From Gari tellinella (taxonomy: Eukaryota > Mollusca > Bivalvia > Cardiida > Psammobiidae), in assembly GCA_922989275.2 (NCBI GenBank), contig OV277869.1:43880189-43944188 (forward strand): a DNA stretch of 64,000 bases. Reading direction: 5' to 3'. Position numbers and translations under genes: made by a program. Numbering within the stretch: position 1 is the stretch's first letter; the number at the start of each line of letters is the position of its first letter. The notes under the pieces were generated by a model that saw only the letters and a list, made by a program, of their open reading frames with translations, made no database searches and was not told where the DNA came from. This document shows positions 22,075-31,784 of the stretch, one piece after another.

Positions 22075-22137
22075 GTTATTGTGAATATGGCTTGAAGTTC
22101 GCATCTATACAAATTAGGAAGCCATGGAAAAAGAAAG
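22075..22137 (+). CDS. Candidate exon, unrecognised
   Basis: Bounded by a good acceptor (GTTCTCATTTCATTTCAG) and a donor AAAG|GTATTT. One frame is open through the whole 63 nt: YCEYGLKFASIQIRKPWKKK with incoming phase 1 and outgoing phase 1. An alternative start in the strong context GCCATGG gives MEKER before the donor. If the ATG at 27033 is the true start, this would be a 5' untranslated exon with a short upstream ORF. No family is recognised. Confidence 0.25.
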
Positions 22138-22167
22138 GTATTTATTTCAGTTATGTGACAATTAATT

Positions 22168-22356
22168 CAGGGTTACAGATAAGGGGAGTATTTCAAAAAT
22201 TAAAATCTTTATTTCTGCTTTAAACCCTATGGTGTCACTACTCATTAGAATTGTCTCGAGACAATTCTAATGAATAGTAACACTATAGGATTTGGTGCTG
22301 GAATGAGTGAGAAAATGCTGGATTTGTTCAGTTTACTCCCCCTTATCTGGAGCCCT
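22168..22356. mobile_element. S6 palindromic MITE
   Basis: Ends CAGGGTTACAGATAAGGGGA and CTCCCCCTTATCTGGAGCCC. The hairpin ATTAGAATTGTCTCGAGACA is a perfect palindrome at its centre. Same orientation as the copy 360 bp upstream. Confidence 0.8.
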
Positions 22357-22458
22357 ATGTGTCCTATTTCAGCTGTCGGCAAAGGTTTTGTAACCCAGCA
22401 CCATTCTACAAGACCTAGTAGTGTTCACATCTGACATTTGTTGTAGCCAAACAAGTCA

Positions 22459-22600
22459 ATTAACCCATTCAGGGTTCTCCCATAGCTTAATTCAGGTTTC
22501 CTTGTTTAAAACAGATGGTTGCTTAATGCAGGCTAGAAGTAAAGCAGAAAGCTTCTAGCCTGCATTAAGCATTCACTTGTCATGATGCAGGAATTATTTC
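22459..22600 (+). mobile_element. Short T1-related element
   Basis: TTAACCCATTCAGGGTTCTC leads to a compact hairpin: GCTTAATGCAGGCTAGAAG, AAAGCAGAAAGC and back through CTTCTAGCCTGCATTAAGC. The centre is shorter than core A. The right end is not found. Confidence 0.55.
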
Positions 22601-22679
22601 CCAAGGCTCTGTGTGGAATCATGAAAATATAATAATAACTGTGATATGTCATATTGGCTGCCTGCATCATGAATGCTGT

Positions 22680-22922
22680 TTAACCCTTTACCTGATAGCC
22701 TATTTCTAGTATTCAAGATAGGTGACCACTTAAAGCAGGTTGAAAGTAAAGCAGAATGCACCCTAAGGCGCATTCTGCTTTACTTTCAGCCTGCTTTAAG
22801 CTTCCATGTGCTAGATTATTGAAAATTTTCCCTATACTATATAATCATGACTGATTAAATTGGAACTATTTTCTTCAGCGAAGGAATAAATTAAAAGTCG
22901 CTTCTATGGGGGAAAAGGTTAA
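22680..22922 (+). mobile_element. T1b MITE with core A hairpin
   Basis: TTAACCCTTTACCTGATAGC to CTATGGGGGAAAAGGTTAA. Core A is at 22730-22799 with centre GCACCCTAAGGCGC. This defines the T1b subfamily, whose termini are CCCTTT/GGGAAAGGG rather than CCCATTACC. Confidence 0.85.
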
Positions 22923-23012
22923 TGTTAATGTTCATGCTGTCATATTAAGCTGTCTTTATCTATTCCCCATGTCTTTACTTTTTTCTCAAACAATTGCGTT
23001 TTCATGCCTTTA

Positions 23013-23135
23013 CCCTGCATAACCCCATAAATACGCCTTTTTACACTTTTAGTTTATTTCGACACTGAAGAAAACCATTCCATCGGTGCACTTTATACAG
23101 TGATGAAAATGTACCTTAAGAAATATTAAAGTCAT
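23013..23135 (-). mobile_element. T1 right-end fragment, reverse orientation
   Basis: TGCATAACCCCATAAATACG, CTGAAGAAAACCATTCC and TTTATACAGTGATGAAAATG are T1 right-half sequence read backward. It stops before the palindrome. Confidence 0.6.
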
Positions 23136-23480
23136 TTTTAGGCCTTTACTGAATCTTTAAAGAGGCCTTTTCATTCCTCTACCTATACATCAAAAACACC
23201 TTTTCATGTACCTCTACATAATACCATAAGTGGAGGAATAAATTAAAAGCGTACAAATGTGTATATACTCAACAAAATAATTAAAGGGGCAAAGGTATAA
23301 GTTCATATATCTTTTTAAAAAATGCAAACATTTTCAAGTTAAAAGAGTGAATGCGTGTTTAGATGCTTTAGAATACAAAAAAATAAGAAACAAGCGACAC
23401 TATGTGCAAAAATGGTCATGGTTAAATGAATTGAAGCGTACAAGTATCAAAAACACGGTTTTTAACGTCCACTTGATTTT

Positions 23481-24566
23481 TAGCTCACCTGAGCTAGCTC
23501 AGGGTGAGCTTTTGCAATCCTTGAATGTCCGGCGTCCGTCGTTCGTCGTCCGTCGTCAACAATTTTGGTGTTTACACTCTAGAGGCCACAATTTTTATCC
23601 AAACTTACTCAAATTGTATATTACCATAAGAGTTCGGATGAGTTCGATTATGGTTGATATTGGACATATAAGTCAAGAGTTATCCATCTTTGAATTGCTG
23701 AAAATGCAATATTTAACAGTGTTTACACTCTAGAGGCCACACTTTTAATTCAATCTTTCCCAATCTTGCTCAGATTGTATATAATCCCAAGAGTTCGGAT
23801 AAGTTCAATTATGGTTGGAATTGGATTGATAGGTCAAGAGTTATCTACCTTTAAATTGCTGAAAATGCCATATTTAAGGTTGTTTACACTCTAGAGGCCA
23901 CAATTTTTATCAAATCTTTCTCAAACTTCATCAGATGGTATATGACTATAAGAGTTCAGATCAGTTTGATTAGGGTTGCAATCTGACCTGTAGATCAAGA
24001 GTTATCAACCTTTGAATTGCTGAAAATGCCATATTTAAGGGTGTTTACACTCTAAAGGCCACAATTTTAATCCAATCTTTCTTAAACTTGCTCAGATTGT
24101 ATATAACCATAAGAATTCTGATGAGTTAGGTTATGGTTGGAATCTGATTTATAGGTCAAGAGTTATCTACCTTTGAATTGCTGAAAATGCCATATTTAAC
24201 AGTGTTTGCACTCTAGAGGCCACAATTTTCAATGGATTTTAATTATAATTGCACACAATGTATATAGCTATAAGTTCTCGATGGAGTGCAATTATTGTTG
24301 AAATCTGATCATTGTGGCAAGAGTTATCTGCCCTTGATTTACTTTGAAATGCTAGAAAAGGCTTCATTTCAGTATTATATAGGCTCTAGTTATCTGCCTT
24401 CGATGTACTCTACTATACATACTAAAATGGGTCATATTGCAATGTTGTGAACATGCTATACTACAAATTTGAATGGATTTAGAATAAAACAGGTGAAATT
24501 CAAAGGTAAAAGCTATCAGGCTTCATTATAAAAGGTGAGCGATATCAGGGCCTTCAGGCCCTCTTG
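23481..24566 (+). mobile_element. Helentron-like element with 160-bp core repeats
   Basis: The 5' end TAGCTCACCTGAGCTAGCTC with returning GGGTGAGC is followed by GTCCGTCGTTCGTCG. The core unit beginning TTTACACTCTAGAGGCC is found at 23571, 23722, 23883, 24043 and 24205 (TTTGCACTCTAGAGGCC), spacing 151-162 bp. The 3' end is GGTGAGCGATATCAGGGCC, a GGGCCTTCAGGCCC hairpin and TCTTGT. The 160-bp core and short flanks are the layout described for bivalve pearl elements. Confidence 0.75.
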
Positions 24567-24689
24567 TTGCACGATGTGTCTGCCTATTCTTCAACGATTC
24601 GTTTTATAGCTGTTTTCATTATATCGAGTGCATATTTGTATCTTAAGCAAAAATAGATTGCATATTGATACAAAATTTGAAAACTATGC

Positions 24690-25655
24690 CCCTCAGACGC
24701 CATTTGTCGTTTTGGCTATCTCCTAGATGGCCAGTCCAACATCATGTTGCAACGGAGTTTAACGTTAGCAAGGGTGTCGTCGACAGATTGTGGTAGTTGT
24801 ACCTGGACACCGGGATGGTTAATTAGAGACCAGGTCAAGGTCGTTTGCAGGTCATATTTGGAGTGCAGGACCAACGTTGTCACTTATGGCATGACGTCAA
24901 CGGCTCAATTCCCTCGTTACGCTTAATAGTGTTTATAAACAGACGTGTGGTTACAGGATTTCTGTTCAGATCGTTGGGAATACACTTCATGCTGCAAACC
25001 TATGGGCTAGAAGACCTGTTGTGTGACTGGCCTTGACCCCACATCATCGAAAACGTCATGATGTGTTTTGCCAGAAACCATGGCATTTGAGCGTTCACTT
25101 TTTCGCAACGTAGTGTGGACTTGTGCATCAAATTTCATTTTGGATTCAAATGACGACTGCAGACAAATGTAAAGACAGCGAATCGAAAGTTTCTTCGACT
25201 GTTGTGTGGCAGAGCATGCCCGACTCAGAAAGGGGTCAGGGCTCCTATATGGGTGGGCATATCCTACAATGGTTGAACGGACCTTTACAGCATTAGGAAC
25301 TGGACTCTGACCAGTTTGAGGTACAGGGACGATACCCTAGACGCTTTTGCACGTGCTGAAACTGGAGTTTTGGATTCAGGCTTCATCCCGACAGAGGACA
25401 ATGCTCGTCCGTACCGAGAACGTATGGCGGGCAGATGGACTGGCCAGCAAGGTCAACAGACTTCGGTCACATTGAGGATGCTTAGGACATACGGCAACGC
25501 CGGGTACCCGGTCGAGATCGTCACCTTAGAGGCTAATAGACATGCTTATTGAAGAATGGCACAGAATGTCCATTGCATACATCCTTAAGCTAATTCTCCG
25601 ATTTCCCTGTAGATGCAAGGAAGTGATTAATGCATGTGGTGAACACATAATTATG
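24690..25655 (+). pseudogene. Tc1/mariner transposase, degraded
   Basis: Pieces of a Tc1-like transposase follow in the right order but in changing frames. They are: a helix-turn-helix segment NVSKGVVDRLW (about 24760); the GRPR-like linker RPGQGR (about 24830) and QDQRCHLW; ARRPVV (about 25005); RQRIESFFDCCVAEH (about 25170); RYRDDTLDAF (25317); the second catalytic Asp in DNARPYRERM (25397); DWPARS and HIEDA in the next frame (25438 on); and the C-terminal RCKEVINACGEH (about 25610). The DNA-binding and DDE regions are thus both recognisable. Several stops and frameshifts make it inactive. Terminal inverted repeats were not found. It lies 120 bp after a Helentron-like element. Confidence 0.8.
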
Positions 25656-26026
25656 ATACTAGCTGTAATTTAAGAGAAAACCTAAAAGGTGGTGCTCTTG
25701 GTTTAGTTGTTTGTTACCCCACCCACCTATAGTCTGGCACACAGGTATTTTAGGGTGGTTGTGTTTTAAGGGGAACTGTGATATTAATTTCTACTTTTCG
25801 AAATACAGTTATACTCTACAACGAAGTTAACATGTAATTTTACATGAAACTGTTAAAAAAATATTGTATAAACTTATTTTTATATATTGGGCCTACCCTA
25901 TATATTTGCCCCTTTAATTGTTTTGTTGAGTATAATATTATATGGAATAAAGGATTAAACACTGAAAGCAAACTCTATAAGAAAGGAAAGTGTTCAGACA
26001 AATCATATAATTATCTTTTTAACTCG
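25656..26026. other. No gene recognised
   Basis: AT-rich; one 71-codon ORF rich in Tyr, Ile, Lys and Asn at 25844-26059 runs into the next MITE and is not believed. Confidence 0.4.
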
Positions 26027-26288
26027 TTAATGCCTTTCCCCAATAAAAGCGCCTTTTAGCGCATTTAACTTATCGCTCCGCTGAAGAAAATCATAGTTCT
26101 AATTAATACAGTCCTAAACTTGTACCGAAAGAAATATTGACTATATCCTAGCAGATAGAAGTTTAAAACAGACTGAAAGTATTTAAAGCAGAAAGCATCT
26201 TAAGGCGCATTCTGCTTTACTTTCAACCTGATTTAAGTGATCGTCTGTCTTGGAAATTAGAAAGAATTAGCGATTGGGGAATTGGTTA
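26027..26288 (-). mobile_element. T1 MITE, reverse orientation
   Basis: Starts TTAATGCCTTTCCCCAATAA and ends GGGGAATTGGTTAA. The core A arms (26163-26236) are unequal: the left has an inserted TATTTAAAGCAG segment and AAGCATC centre. TTAA at both limits. Confidence 0.7.
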
Positions 26289-26460
26289 ATGCTTTTAATT
26301 TATTCCTCCAATGAAGCAAATAATGCCAGTTTTAACAGTCAAGAATATTCAAGTCTATCCTATATCTTAGCAGATGGTAGCTTAAAGCTTTTTGTTTTAC
26401 TTTCAACCTGCTTTTAAGTGGTCACCTGTTTTCAAAACTAGAAACAGACTGGCGGGCAAA
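26285..26460 (-). mobile_element. T1 remnant adjoining the previous copy
   Basis: Right-half sequence (TTTATTCCTCCAATGAAGC, CTTAGCAGATGGTAGCTTAA) passes directly into the opposite arm (TTTACTTTCAACCTGC) with the left palindrome arm deleted, then AAACTAGAAACAGACTGG. It shares the TTAA with the copy before it. Confidence 0.6.
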
Positions 26461-27032
26461 ATGTCAAATAGTTGTAAAATAGTTTTGCAGACACATGAAT
26501 AATTATAATTTCTTCAGGTATAGGCAGAGACTTGGCAAGTTCTATGCCCCATCTCCCCTATATGATATACATTAATTAGAAGTGCATATTATTCACAGTC
26601 ATATTTCAGGCATTCTAGACCCTCTGGCAGTGAGCCCCTCGCATTTATTACCTACATTATAGTCCCCTGCAGTGAAATTGAAGATGATCAGAAAAAAATC
26701 CTGAATCAAGCTTCCAGCTGATTCAGATGATAAGCCGGTAGAAGCTTGACTGTGTCTGCATTTTATCAGGATAAATGTAAGTTAGTTACAGAGTTTCGTC
26801 TTTTGCACGTGTTCTTTACCAGAGTGTACTTTGCAGCGATTCCTCTAAGAATTTTTCCACGAAATACAAACTGCTCAGTAATGTGGTGTAAGATTTCACT
26901 CCTGTATGGAATATGAAGATGGTTCTATCATAGTTTATTGGAGTCTAGCATTCTAGTTGGTTTTCTATTGGAATTATTTATTATTTTTTTCAAATTTGAT
27001 GTGGGTAGGATTTAAAGGTTTATATTGTGATT
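26461..27032. other. Unique interval upstream of a candidate exon
   Basis: No repeat family recognised. The long T-run and pyrimidine stretch at 26980-26996 followed by GGGTAG at 27003-27008 could act as a splice acceptor for the next entry. Confidence 0.35.
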
Positions 27033-27119
27033 ATGAATGTAAATGCACCACCGTATCGACCGAGTTCTCTACCGACCGTGCCTTACCAGTTCACTCAAAA
27101 CATTCCAGATAAATACTGG
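27033..27119 (+). CDS. Candidate first coding exon, unrecognised product
   Basis: An ATG at 27033 opens 29 codons that end exactly at a consensus donor, TGG|GTAAGT, in phase 0. The peptide starts MNVNAPPYRPSS and ends NIPDKYW. It is rich in Pro, Tyr, Gln and Asn and low in the Lys/Ile/Phe typical of random frames here, and its third codon positions are mixed. An in-frame TAG at 27006 lies just upstream and could be the AG of an acceptor. The DNA is not in any repeat. The next phase-compatible segment is 31402-31531. I do not recognise the family. This is the best single coding candidate in the window. Confidence 0.4.
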
Positions 27120-27137
27120 GTAAGTTCGTCTTTACAA

Positions 27138-27402
27138 ACTAACTCTTTCAACGTTAAGTATCTCTTGTGGGTTATTATGTTCCCTTGTGGATCATTTTGA
27201 TTACCAAAATATGAACCAGTCTACTATTGGTAGTTTAATAACAAAATCGGCAAACAGTGTAGACCCTGATCAGAGGGCTCCTACAGAAATTGGCAAACAG
27301 TGTAGACGGTGATTAGAGGGATCCTTTAGGAGCCAACTTCTCTGAGTCTACACTGTTTGCAAATGTAATGTATATATTTCTAATTTGAAAGAGCTAAGGG
27401 CT
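27138..27402 (+). mobile_element. T2b MITE with duplicated left arm
   Basis: ACTCTTTCAACGTTAAGTAT to ATTTGAAAGAGC. The core B left arm GGCAAACAGTGTAGAC is present twice in direct order (27249 and 27292), only the second being followed by the returning arm TCTACACTGTTTGC. Confidence 0.7.
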
Positions 27403-27422
27403 CTAGCAAAGATTGAGTAAAG

Positions 27423-27800
27423 CCCTTACCCCTTAATAGTTTCAATTTTAAGACAGAATACAGATGACTACTTAACCCTTTGAACCCTAATCCCGCATAA
27501 AGGTGTCATTTTCAAACAATGCATGTGAATAGTAAAATTGTCCAGTGCAAACAGTGAAGACCCTGATCAGAGGGCTCCGAAAGGAGCCCTCTGATCAGGG
27601 TCTTCACTGTTTGTCATAAAGCCAAACATTGACAAAAACAATCCTTAAAAGTCAGAAATGGACTAGACTAAAATGGAAACTGGAATTGTCCATTTAAAGT
27701 TTCAGGGAGGAAAGATTTAAAGCAGGTTGAAAGTAAAAAAGAATGAGCATAAAGGCGTGTTTTACTTTATTTTCAACCTGCTTTAAGCTATTGTCTGCTA
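27423..27800 (+). mobile_element. T1 element interrupted by a T2
   Basis: The T1 left arm (CCTTACCCCTTAATAG, ACAGATGACTAC) stops at the TTAA at 27472 and resumes at 27717-27720 as TTAAAGCAGGTTGAAAGTAA with the returning arm CAACCTGCTTTAAGC. The insertion point is the first TTAA of core A. Confidence 0.75.
27472..27720 (-). mobile_element. T2 MITE nested in T1
   Basis: Reverse copy bounded by TTAA at each end: TTAACCCTTTGAACCCTAAT to TTCAGGGAGGAAAGATTTAA. Core B at 27549-27613 is an almost perfect palindrome with centre GGCTCCGAAAGGAGCC. Confidence 0.85.
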
Positions 27801-27855
27801 TATGGACAACTGTGTGACAACTATAGCCCTATGATGGCTCAGTAACAGTAGCTTT

Positions 27856-28249
27856 TTAACCCTCCTTTATATAGCTTGTTTGTAGAGTTTTAAGAAGGCA
27901 GGCTGAAATTAAAGCAGCAAGCTCCTTCAGGACACTGAAAATTTGCTATGAGGCTTTAAGTACATATAATAGTAACTAACTGTTGGTACAGCAAATGATA
28001 AAACCCCGTTTAACTCATTACCCCATAGCCTGTTTCTGGTTTTGAAAACAAGTTAACTCTAAAAGCAGATTGAAAGTAAAGCAGACTGCTCCTAAAGCAT
28101 CACTCTGCTTTATTTTCATCCGGCTTTAAACTTCCATTCTGGAAAGATACTGAAAATACCTTCTGTGTTTTATGTTCAGGATTTCCTAAGAGTGGGGCTC
28201 CTTTTCTTGGTGTCGAAATATAGGGAGGTGTACAAATATAATGGGTTAA
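27856..28249 (+). mobile_element. Degenerate T1 fragment and an adjacent full T1
   Basis: 27856-27970 holds a decayed left half (TTAACCCTCCTTTATATAGC, GGCAGGCTGAAATTAAAGC). 28009-28249 is a complete copy from TTAACTCATTACCCCATAGC to TATAATGGGTTAA with a mismatched core A (AAAAGCAGATTGAAAG against CTTTATTTTCATCCGGC). Confidence 0.7.
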
Positions 28250-28450
28250 ATAACTTGTGTAGGAAGCAGCTGATATTTGTCTTCACTGTTTGCTTGTGAC
28301 GAAATCACAGGGCTCTGGGTACTCTAATCAAGGTATTTGCTTCAGCTAAAATACAAACATGGTTTCTTTGAATATTTCTATAATTATATATACAAATAAA
28401 ACACAGTAAGCACTTGTTCAACAATGGAACATTTCATCAGACATGATTAC

Positions 28451-28840
28451 ATAACCCTTTACCTGATAGCCTATTTCTAGCTTTGAAAACAGGTGACCAC
28501 TTAAAGCAGGTTGAAAGTAAAGCAGAATGTGCCTTAAGGCACATTCTGCTTTACTTTCAGCCTGTTTTAAGCTACTATCTGCTAGGATATAGAAACTATT
28601 TCTTCTGGTACATATTCTTGGCTGTATAAATTGGAGCTTTTTTCTTCAGTGGAGGAATAAATGGATGTGTAAAAAGGCGTTTTTAAGGGGTAATGGGTTA
28701 ATGCAGGAGAGAAGTTACATAGAAAGCTTGGATAGGACCTTTCTGTATTACTTCTATCTTTGTATTACTTTAACTCTCTGCAGTGGATGAATACATTTGA
28801 GGCGTAAAAAGGCATATTTATGGGGTAACGGGTTAACAAA
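28451..28840 (+). mobile_element. T1 MITE followed by a T1 right end
   Basis: The full copy 28451-28701 runs ATAACCCTTTACCTGATAGC to AGGGGTAATGGGTTAA, core A at 28501-28570 with centre GTGCCTTAAGGCAC. Directly after it, 28701-28834 has a decayed hairpin (GGAGAGAAGTTACATAG) and a T1 right end closing TATGGGGTAACGGGTTAA. Confidence 0.8.
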
Positions 28841-28983
28841 GCCACCTCAGGTTCAGGAGGAGAAGAGTTGACTATACTAGGAATGATAATAATGTCTGGT
28901 CTTGTAAACAGATACTATCTATCAGACTGTCCAAAACAATTCTACTTTATTCTACAAGTGGCATATTGACATGTCTGGGCACA

Positions 28984-29130
28984 CATGCTTATAAAGCATT
29001 TGTGATAAGTCTGAGATTGTTCTGAAGCTTTTGATTGGTCAGATTTTAGCATTAGTTCAAATCTGAACAATCAAAGGAGGGCTATCTCAGACTCAACTCA
29101 AATGCATGCTTTATAAGCATAGGACCTGGT
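28984..29130. mobile_element. K7 palindromic MITE
   Basis: TGCTTATAAAGCATTTGTG with inner arms TTTGATTGGTCAGATTTTAG and TTCAAATCTGAACAATCAAA, closing GCTTTATAAGCATAGGACC. It abuts an S6 element one base later. Confidence 0.7.
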
Positions 29131-29131
29131 T

Positions 29132-29308
29132 GCAGGGCTTCGGATGAGACTGAGAAAATTGAACATTTTCAACATGTTTTCCTATATGTCTCAAAATTAT
29201 GTTGGAGACTGCTCATTAGAATTGTCTCTTTAAGACAATTCTAAATGTGCAGTCACAACATGAATTTGATGGAAACATAGGGAAGTACACTCCTTATCTG
29301 GAGGTCTG
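29132..29308. mobile_element. S6 palindromic MITE, diverged
   Basis: CAGGGCTTCGGATGAGACTG to CTCCTTATCTGGAGGTCTG. Hairpin CTGCTCATTAGAATTGTCTC pairs with GACAATTCTAAATGTGCAG. Confidence 0.65.
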
Positions 29309-29744
29309 AAGCAGAAGTTGCAGGTTGATATTGTTGTCTGCAAGTATCATTTGATGTGCTAATATAATATTGTACAAGTTACATGAAAACAGTTTATTTT
29401 AGCTCAGGTCTGCACAATCTTCAGGAAGAATCATTGTATCCCCTATGGTGTTAACTATTTGGCAGGGGTTTAGATAAGTGGTAACTAAAATTTACCCAAT
29501 ATATTTATTTCCTTGATGTCTTCACCACTCCTGACATTGTGTCTGCTCTGTAGAATTATCTCTTTGAGATGGTTCCGATCAGCAATAATCCAGGCTCCAT
29601 GCTTATCCCATTAACTCATAAGCGATTAACAATTATCAGTGCTTATCTCAATGGAAGCTAGTTGAATAAAGTGAGTCAAAATGAGTTAGTATGAGGCTAT
29701 TGCGCAATGAGTCAAAATGAGTCAGTATAGCTTAATGGGTTAAA
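29309..29744. other. Non-coding interval with decayed elements
   Basis: 29472-29606 looks like a worn S6 (CAGGGGTTTAGATAAGTGG, GTAGAATTATCTCTTTGAG). 29672-29731 holds a direct repeat, GAGTCAAAATGAGTTAGTAT then GAGTCAAAATGAGTCAGTAT. CCCATTAA and TTAATGGG at 29606 and 29733 may be the ends of a small element around it. Confidence 0.45.
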
Positions 29745-29876
29745 TAGCGTTTGAGTTGAGTCTGAAATCATTCTCAAGCATTAGATTGGTCAGATTTGAG
29801 CCTAGGCTCAAATCTGACAAATCAAATGCTTGAGAAGGCACTCAGACTCAACTCAAACACTTTATAAGCACTGGGA
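29745..29876. mobile_element. K7 palindromic MITE
   Basis: GCGTTTGAGTTGAGTCTGAA and back through TCAGACTCAACTCAAACACT. The inner palindrome GATTTGAGCCTAGGCTCAAA is perfect. An S6 element follows without a gap. Confidence 0.8.
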
Positions 29877-30089
29877 CAGAGCTCCAGATAAGAGGGAGTA
29901 AACTAAATAAATCCAATATTTTCACGCTTATTTAAGAATCAAAACATGGTGTTACTACTCGATCATTCGAATCATCATTCTCAATTGTCTCAAGAGACGA
30001 TTCTAATGAGTACATGTAGTGACACCATAGGGTTTAATACAGAAATAAAGATTTTAAGTTTTTGAAATACTCCCCTTATCTGGAGCCAT
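29876..30089. mobile_element. S6 palindromic MITE
   Basis: AGAGCTCCAGATAAGAGGGA to CTCCCCTTATCTGGAGCC. The left hairpin arm has a partial internal duplication (CTCGATCATTCGAATCATCA). The right arm is intact (GAGACGATTCTAATGAGT). Confidence 0.75.
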
Positions 30090-30591
30090 GGCAATCACGT
30101 TGCATATTTGGCCATCGATCGATGCATCATCAAAATATAATAAGTAATACAATGGAACATTTTTTGTGTGATGCCAAATGTAACCAAAGTTCTTATATAT
30201 TCTTATTGTTGTCCGTAACCCATTACTGCTTTGCCCAAAGTGGATGAGAGCAAACAAAATGGCCGAGGATTAGTTTTAGCCAAATTGGATATTGTTTGCT
30301 TTGACCTGTAGCGAGATCTTTACGGACAAATCAAACAGCTTTACCTATGAATGAATTAAACTTGTTCCTCTGTAAAGGATCTCACAAAAATTTCAGTTTT
30401 GATCTTAATCAGACAATATCATTATTTCTCACATAACTACCCCTGTTTTCTATAGCGAACAACGATGATGAATATCCTTATCTCCAACATGTGTAACGTC
30501 ACTATTTATAACGGCGTTTTGACGTCACCGGGGCTATTAAACAATTCATATTGTTTTAAAAATAGCTTAAATCGTTGTTAATGTGAGAAAA
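30090..30591. other. No gene recognised
   Basis: Unique AT-rich sequence. An ATGGCCGAGG at 30259 reads only four codons. Confidence 0.35.
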
Positions 30592-30724
30592 AGAATCTGT
30601 CACTCGTCGATGTTTAAGACAGGTTGATCTCAAACTCGTCTAGAATAGACTCGCTTAATAACCTTTCAATTCTAGACTTGTTTGAGATCAGCTTGTCTTA
30701 AACATCAAATCATGACAGATCCTA
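30592..30724. repeat. Long palindrome, probable MITE
   Basis: Arms AGAATCTGTCA and TGACAGATCCT at the extremes and a strong inner pair, GATGTTTAAGACAGGTTGAT with AGCTTGTCTTAAACATC, then CTCAAACTCGTCTAGAAT with ATTCTAGACTTGTTTGAG. Single copy in this window. Confidence 0.7.
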
Positions 30725-31213
30725 TATGTTCCTTGCTTTATTTCCGTTTGAAGAAGTAATGTATGTTTAATGCAAAATGGATTGTACAACTGAACCTTAT
30801 GCTATTTATGTCGCACGCAAACCTCTAGGAGACGATTCTAATGAGTAGTAACAACATTGAGTTTGATGGAGACTGGATTAGAACTCTCACTCCTACCTCA
30901 ATCTGGAGGTTGATAATGGATATACCACCTAAGGTCTCTGTAAGAGCACATAAGTCAAGTGACAAATCTGTATTAATTTGCTTTAATTGGTTCAGCATAT
31001 TGACTAGATTGACCTATTTGTTAATATGTAGAACAATTTCCCTAAAGATAGTAATCAGGTGGTGTATGATTTTGATCCTCGGTAAAGCAGACATAGATTA
31101 CATATTTGTGGATTAGAAAGTCATGAGTTTGGTCCCAGGAGTGTTGTCATCTCGATAAAAAAAATGGTAATGCTTTTACCATCATCTTAGTGGGATGATT
31201 ATGGCTTTTACAT
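30725..31213. other. Interval with an S6 right-end fragment
   Basis: 30825-30912 keeps GAGACGATTCTAATGAGTAG and ACTCCTACCTCAATCTGGAG from an S6 element. The 91-codon ORF starting at 30841 is a read of this fragment and what follows. Confidence 0.5.
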
Positions 31214-31363
31214 TAACTCTTTCTACACACTATGGACCTGTGTAAAATATGTTCATCAATCACTACATATGCAAACAGTATAGGAACCATCTGATCTGGG
31301 TCTACACTGTTTGAAAATGATGTGAGTATATTTTTAACTAATCCATGGTGTTGAAAGAGTTGA
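31214..31363 (+). mobile_element. T2b MITE, shortened
   Basis: TTAACTCTTTCTACACACTA to CCATGGTGTTGAAAGAGTT. Core B is reduced to GCAAACAGTATAGGAACC and CTGGGTCTACACTGTTTG. Confidence 0.65.
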
Positions 31364-31401
31364 TAATAATTGTTTGCATATTAATTATGACTTATGGGCA
31401 G

Positions 31402-31531
31402 CTAAGGTGTTACAGGTGCAGACAAATATCTATTCTCTGTTGTGATCATTCTATGGATCAGAATCCATACTATCTGACATTTGCCTTGTGTACTGGATGC
31501 AAGCAAGAACCTGTCTTATCACAGTCTACAG
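31402..31531 (+). CDS. Candidate cysteine-rich exon, unrecognised
   Basis: After CAG at 31399-31401 a frame of 43 codons plus one base runs to a donor CTACAG|GTTAAG. The peptide starts LRCYRCRQISILCC and ends in LCTGCKQEPVLSQST, giving C-x2-C, CC and C-x2-C spacing that could bind zinc or form disulphides. Incoming phase 0 matches the donor of 27033-27119. Alternatively the same frame opens at ATG 31345 within the T2b end, giving a hydrophobic leader MVLKELIIIVCILIMTYGQ before LRCYRC, which resembles a signal peptide plus the start of a Ly6/uPAR-type domain. The acceptor is poor in pyrimidines. Both readings are inference. Confidence 0.3.
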
Positions 31532-31784
31532 GTTAAGGGTTAGTCTCATTTACATACTTTACACATGTAAACATTAAACAGATCGATCAATTTGTAAAAA
31601 AAAACAAACCCCAAAACCCCCAAAATTATCTCATAAGCATCTTTGATATTGGAAGAAAATTCTAAGGTTGAATGTTATGCGTAACATTTTTAAAGTTTTT
31701 TTTGGGTTCTGAATAACACCTTATCACTTTGATCAAATCCCTTCATTGCAGAAATCTGGCTCTGAATGTTTTATATTGAGCCTC
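31532..31784. other. Non-coding interval
   Basis: AT-rich with an A/C-rich stretch at 31595-31625. No gene or element seen. Confidence 0.35.

Noticed and set aside
23347..23733. 128-codon plus-strand ORF
   Set aside because: Crosses the start of a Helentron-like element and its first core unit; no splice signals or known motif.
26518..26580. Possible exon after ATTTCTTCAG at 26517
   Set aside because: Frame closes after 18 codons without a donor or nearby polyadenylation signal.
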